From: Mucilaginibacter rubeus
GTDB lineage: Bacteria > Bacteroidota > Bacteroidia > Sphingobacteriales > Sphingobacteriaceae
DNA: 64,000 bases
Assembly: GCF_003286415.2 (NCBI RefSeq)
Contig: NZ_CP043450.1
Location: 434,001-498,000, forward strand
Direction: 5' to 3'
Below the pieces are notes generated by a model that ran no database searches, was not told the origin of the DNA, and saw only the letters and a list, made by a program, of their open reading frames with translations. The position numbers and the translations under genes were made by a program. Below, one piece after another: positions 61,892-64,000 of this stretch. Numbering within the stretch: the stretch's first letter is position 1; the number at the start of each line of letters is the position of its first letter.

Positions 61892-64000
61892 TGTTTATGA
61901 ATAGCAGGAAAAGTTTTTATATCGCTATGTTAATGTTTGGAGTTGTACAGGCTTTTGCCCAGCAACCCCTTAAGCTTTGGTATAAACAGCCCGCTCAAAA
62001 ATGGACGGATGCCTTACCCATAGGTAATGGCCGCATTGGTGGCATGATTTATGGCGGCGTTACCGAAGACCATATCCAATATAACGAACAAAGCCTGTGG
62101 ACAGGCGGCCCGCGCGACTATAACCGCAAAGGTGCCGTGAAATATTTGGAGCCCATCCGTAAGCTCCTTGCTGATGGTAAACAAGCCGAAGCAGAGGCCA
62201 TGGCCCAACAACATTTTATGGGTACGAAGAGCGATGAAGCTACCTATGCTGCTGATTCTGCAAAGTGGTTTAAGATGATAGGTTCGTACCATTTGCCACA
62301 AGACGAGCTATTTCATGATGATAATCTTAAAACTATCAATTTGCCGACAGAACAGGGATGGGAAGTCTCGCCAGGGTTTGAAGGAGTTGATGGCGCGGTT
62401 TGGTTCATAAAACATTTTAATGTTCCGGCTGATTGGAAAGGGAAGAACCTGGTGATCAGTTTAGGCAGGATACGAGATATCGACCGCACCTGGCTTAATG
62501 GAGATTACATCGGCACAACTTCGGGTAACGCCTACCGGAAATACATTATCCCGGCAAATAAAATACATATCGGTGAGAATAGGCTTGCAGTACAGGTAAT
62601 CAACTTTTATGATAAGGGTGGCTTTACGAGCAACGCTAAAACTTTATCAGTTTATCCCGAAGGAAGTGAAAATGATGCGATTAGCCTTGCCGGTGAATGG
62701 AAGTATTTTATACAGGATGATAAGCCACCTGCATATCCCCGCTACAATGCCGATTATCAGCCCTTCGCTGATTTGTACCTGCAATTTCCAAAGCAGGAGG
62801 TAACAGACTATAAACGCGATCTTGATCTTACCACCGCCACCGCGCACGTGAGTTATAAAGCAGATGGTGTTATTTATACCCGCGAGTACTTTAGCAGTGC
62901 GCCTGATCAGGTGATGGCTGTACATTTAATTGCCGATAAACCGGGCAAAATTAGCCTGAAAGCTTTGCTTGGCAGTCTGCACAAAAACTACGTTATCCGT
63001 AAAATTGATGATCATACGCTCGGCCTGTCTTTAAAAGTAAAAGATGGTGTTTTGCGTGGCGTAAGCTACTTGCATGTACAGGCCATGGGTGGTAAGGTTG
63101 TGGTAACCCCAAAGAATATATCAGTCACAGGAGCTAACGAAGCTACATTTTATCTCACAGCGGCAACCAATTTTAAAAACTATCATGATGTATCAGGTAA
63201 TCCGGAGGCTATCTGCAAAGCTCAAATAGCGGCAATAACGCACAAGAATTATGCAGCTATCAGAGATGCTCACATTAAAGATTATCAAAGGTATTTCAAT
63301 ACATTTTCCATCGATTTAGGTAAGGGCGAAAACGCGGACCTGCCGACGGATGAACGGATCCTGAAATTTGGCCAGTCGGTCGATCCCTCATTTATCAGCC
63401 TTTATGCGCAATATGGCAGGTATTTGCTGATCTCATCATCAAGACCGGGCAACGGACCCGCAAATTTGCAGGGCTTGTGGAACAACCTGCTCACGCCGCC
63501 CTGGGGCAGCAAGTTTACTACTAATATTAACCTTCAAATGAATTACTGGCCTGCTGAGGTGCTTAACTTATCAGCTTGCAGTCAGCCGTTTTTTAGTATC
63601 GTTGATGACCTTTCAAAAACAGGTCATGAAACCGCGGCTGAACACTATGGCGCGCCAGGTTGGGTATTGCACCATAATACCGATTTATGGCGAGGGGCGG
63701 CACCTGTTAACGCTTCCAACCATGGTATCTGGGTTAGCGGGGCCGCGTGGCTTTGTCACCAGTTATGGGAGCACTATTTGTACACCGGCGATAAAGGTTT
63801 TCTGCAAAAAAGAGCATATCCCGAAATGAAAGGTGCCGCGGAGTTTTTCGTACACTTTTTGGTTAAAAATCCTAAAACAGGATACCTCATCAGCACGCCG
63901 TCTAACTCGCCGGAGCATGGTGGTTTGGTTGCCGGGCCAACAATGGATCATCAAATCATCCGTGATCTGTTAAAAAACTGCCTCGAAGCAGCTAAAGTGC
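61891..64000 (+). CDS. GH95 alpha-L-fucosidase/galactosidase-like protein, 3'-truncated by the window, with inserted beta-sandwich
   Basis: Translation from the ATG at 61891 runs open to the window edge, about 703 residues so far; the C-terminus lies outside. A signal peptide (FYIAMLMFGVVQAFAQ) precedes the typical GH95 N-terminus KLWYKQPAQKWTDALPIGNG (27-46) and NEQSLWTGGPRDYN (65-78). Residues about 118-285 interrupt this domain with a jelly-roll-like module (WFIKHFNVPADWKGKNLVIS; RTWLNGDYIGTTSG) of the kind found in GH2 and sialate O-acetylesterase proteins. The GH95 barrel resumes, with GRYLLISSSRPGNGPANLQGLWNN and NINLQMNYWPAEVLNLS. The usual substrate is L-fucose or L-galactose on side chains. 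Confidence 0.88.
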   Translation, partial: MFMNSRKSFYIAMLMFGVVQAFAQQPLKLWYKQPAQKWTDALPIGNGRIGGMIYGGVTEDHIQYNEQSLWTGGPRDYNRKGAVKYLEPIRKLLADGKQAEAEAMAQQHFMGTKSDEATYAADSAKWFKMIGSYHLPQDELFHDDNLKTINLPTEQGWEVSPGFEGVDGAVWFIKHFNVPADWKGKNLVISLGRIRDIDRTWLNGDYIGTTSGNAYRKYIIPANKIHIGENRLAVQVINFYDKGGFTSNAKTLSVYPEGSENDAISLAGEWKYFIQDDKPPAYPRYNADYQPFADLYLQFPKQEVTDYKRDLDLTTATAHVSYKADGVIYTREYFSSAPDQVMAVHLIADKPGKISLKALLGSLHKNYVIRKIDDHTLGLSLKVKDGVLRGVSYLHVQAMGGKVVVTPKNISVTGANEATFYLTAATNFKNYHDVSGNPEAICKAQIAAITHKNYAAIRDAHIKDYQRYFNTFSIDLGKGENADLPTDERILKFGQSVDPSFISLYAQYGRYLLISSSRPGNGPANLQGLWNNLLTPPWGSKFTTNINLQMNYWPAEVLNLSACSQPFFSIVDDLSKTGHETAAEHYGAPGWVLHHNTDLWRGAAPVNASNHGIWVSGAAWLCHQLWEHYLYTGDKGFLQKRAYPEMKGAAEFFVHFLVKNPKTGYLISTPSNSPEHGGLVAGPTMDHQIIRDLLKNCLEAAKV

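Overview
The window looks like Bacteroidota, most likely Sphingobacteriaceae of the Mucilaginibacter/Pedobacter type. The grounds are a SusC/SusD pair, TAnnTTTG-type -7 promoter elements, a short archaeal-type ProS, many secreted glycoside hydrolases and dense families of palindromic intergenic repeats. The genus is inferred from gene content and style, not from a marker gene.

About 1-32,300 is mostly housekeeping and general metabolism. It holds a flippase-like membrane protein, an aromatic amino acid hydroxylase, SDR enzymes, a PAS-PAS-GAF-HisKA protein without an ATPase domain, a short SSB, APC/MFS/MarC transporters, a minus-strand guaA-lipoprotein-RNA methyltransferase operon, a lipocalin, a DUF885 peptidase-like protein, a FadL-type porin, proS, a cystathionine gamma-synthase-type enzyme, a nucleoid-associated protein and mnmE. 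Within it, 16,900-20,700 is a small uronate island: a secreted YhcH/YjgK protein diverging from kduI and an SDR-type uxuB, followed by a secreted DUF4350-like protein.

From 32,300 to 36,860 lies an AT-richer accessory patch just 3' of mnmE. A single 1143-residue gene encodes TIR, STAND-type NTPase, one membrane helix and an FGE/SUMF1-like domain, the layout of a one-gene immune receptor. Behind its start is the 3' end of a broken TPR gene. This is the most interesting part of the window.

From 36,857 to the right edge is a polysaccharide utilisation locus for pectin-type glycans. SusC/SusD take up oligosaccharides; a GntR-type regulator and an SSS symporter follow; then come two uncharacterised six-hairpin-type proteins, GH28 polygalacturonase, CE8 pectin esterase, GH105 fused to a DUF4350-like domain, UxaB, UxaA, a zinc alcohol dehydrogenase, an MGH1-like hydrolase, a large GH67/GH115-like protein and a GH95 enzyme cut by the window edge. 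CE8 removes methyl esters, GH28 cuts the backbone, GH105 and KduI handle unsaturated uronates, and UxaB/UxaA carry tagaturonate to 2-keto-3-deoxygluconate. Uronate isomerase, KDG kinase, KDPG aldolase and a polysaccharide lyase are not in the window. A nearly identical 20-bp direct-repeat motif sits at the susC promoter and before the first hydrolase-like gene, and is a good candidate operator for this locus.

No rRNA, tRNA, CRISPR array, transposase or integrase was recognised.
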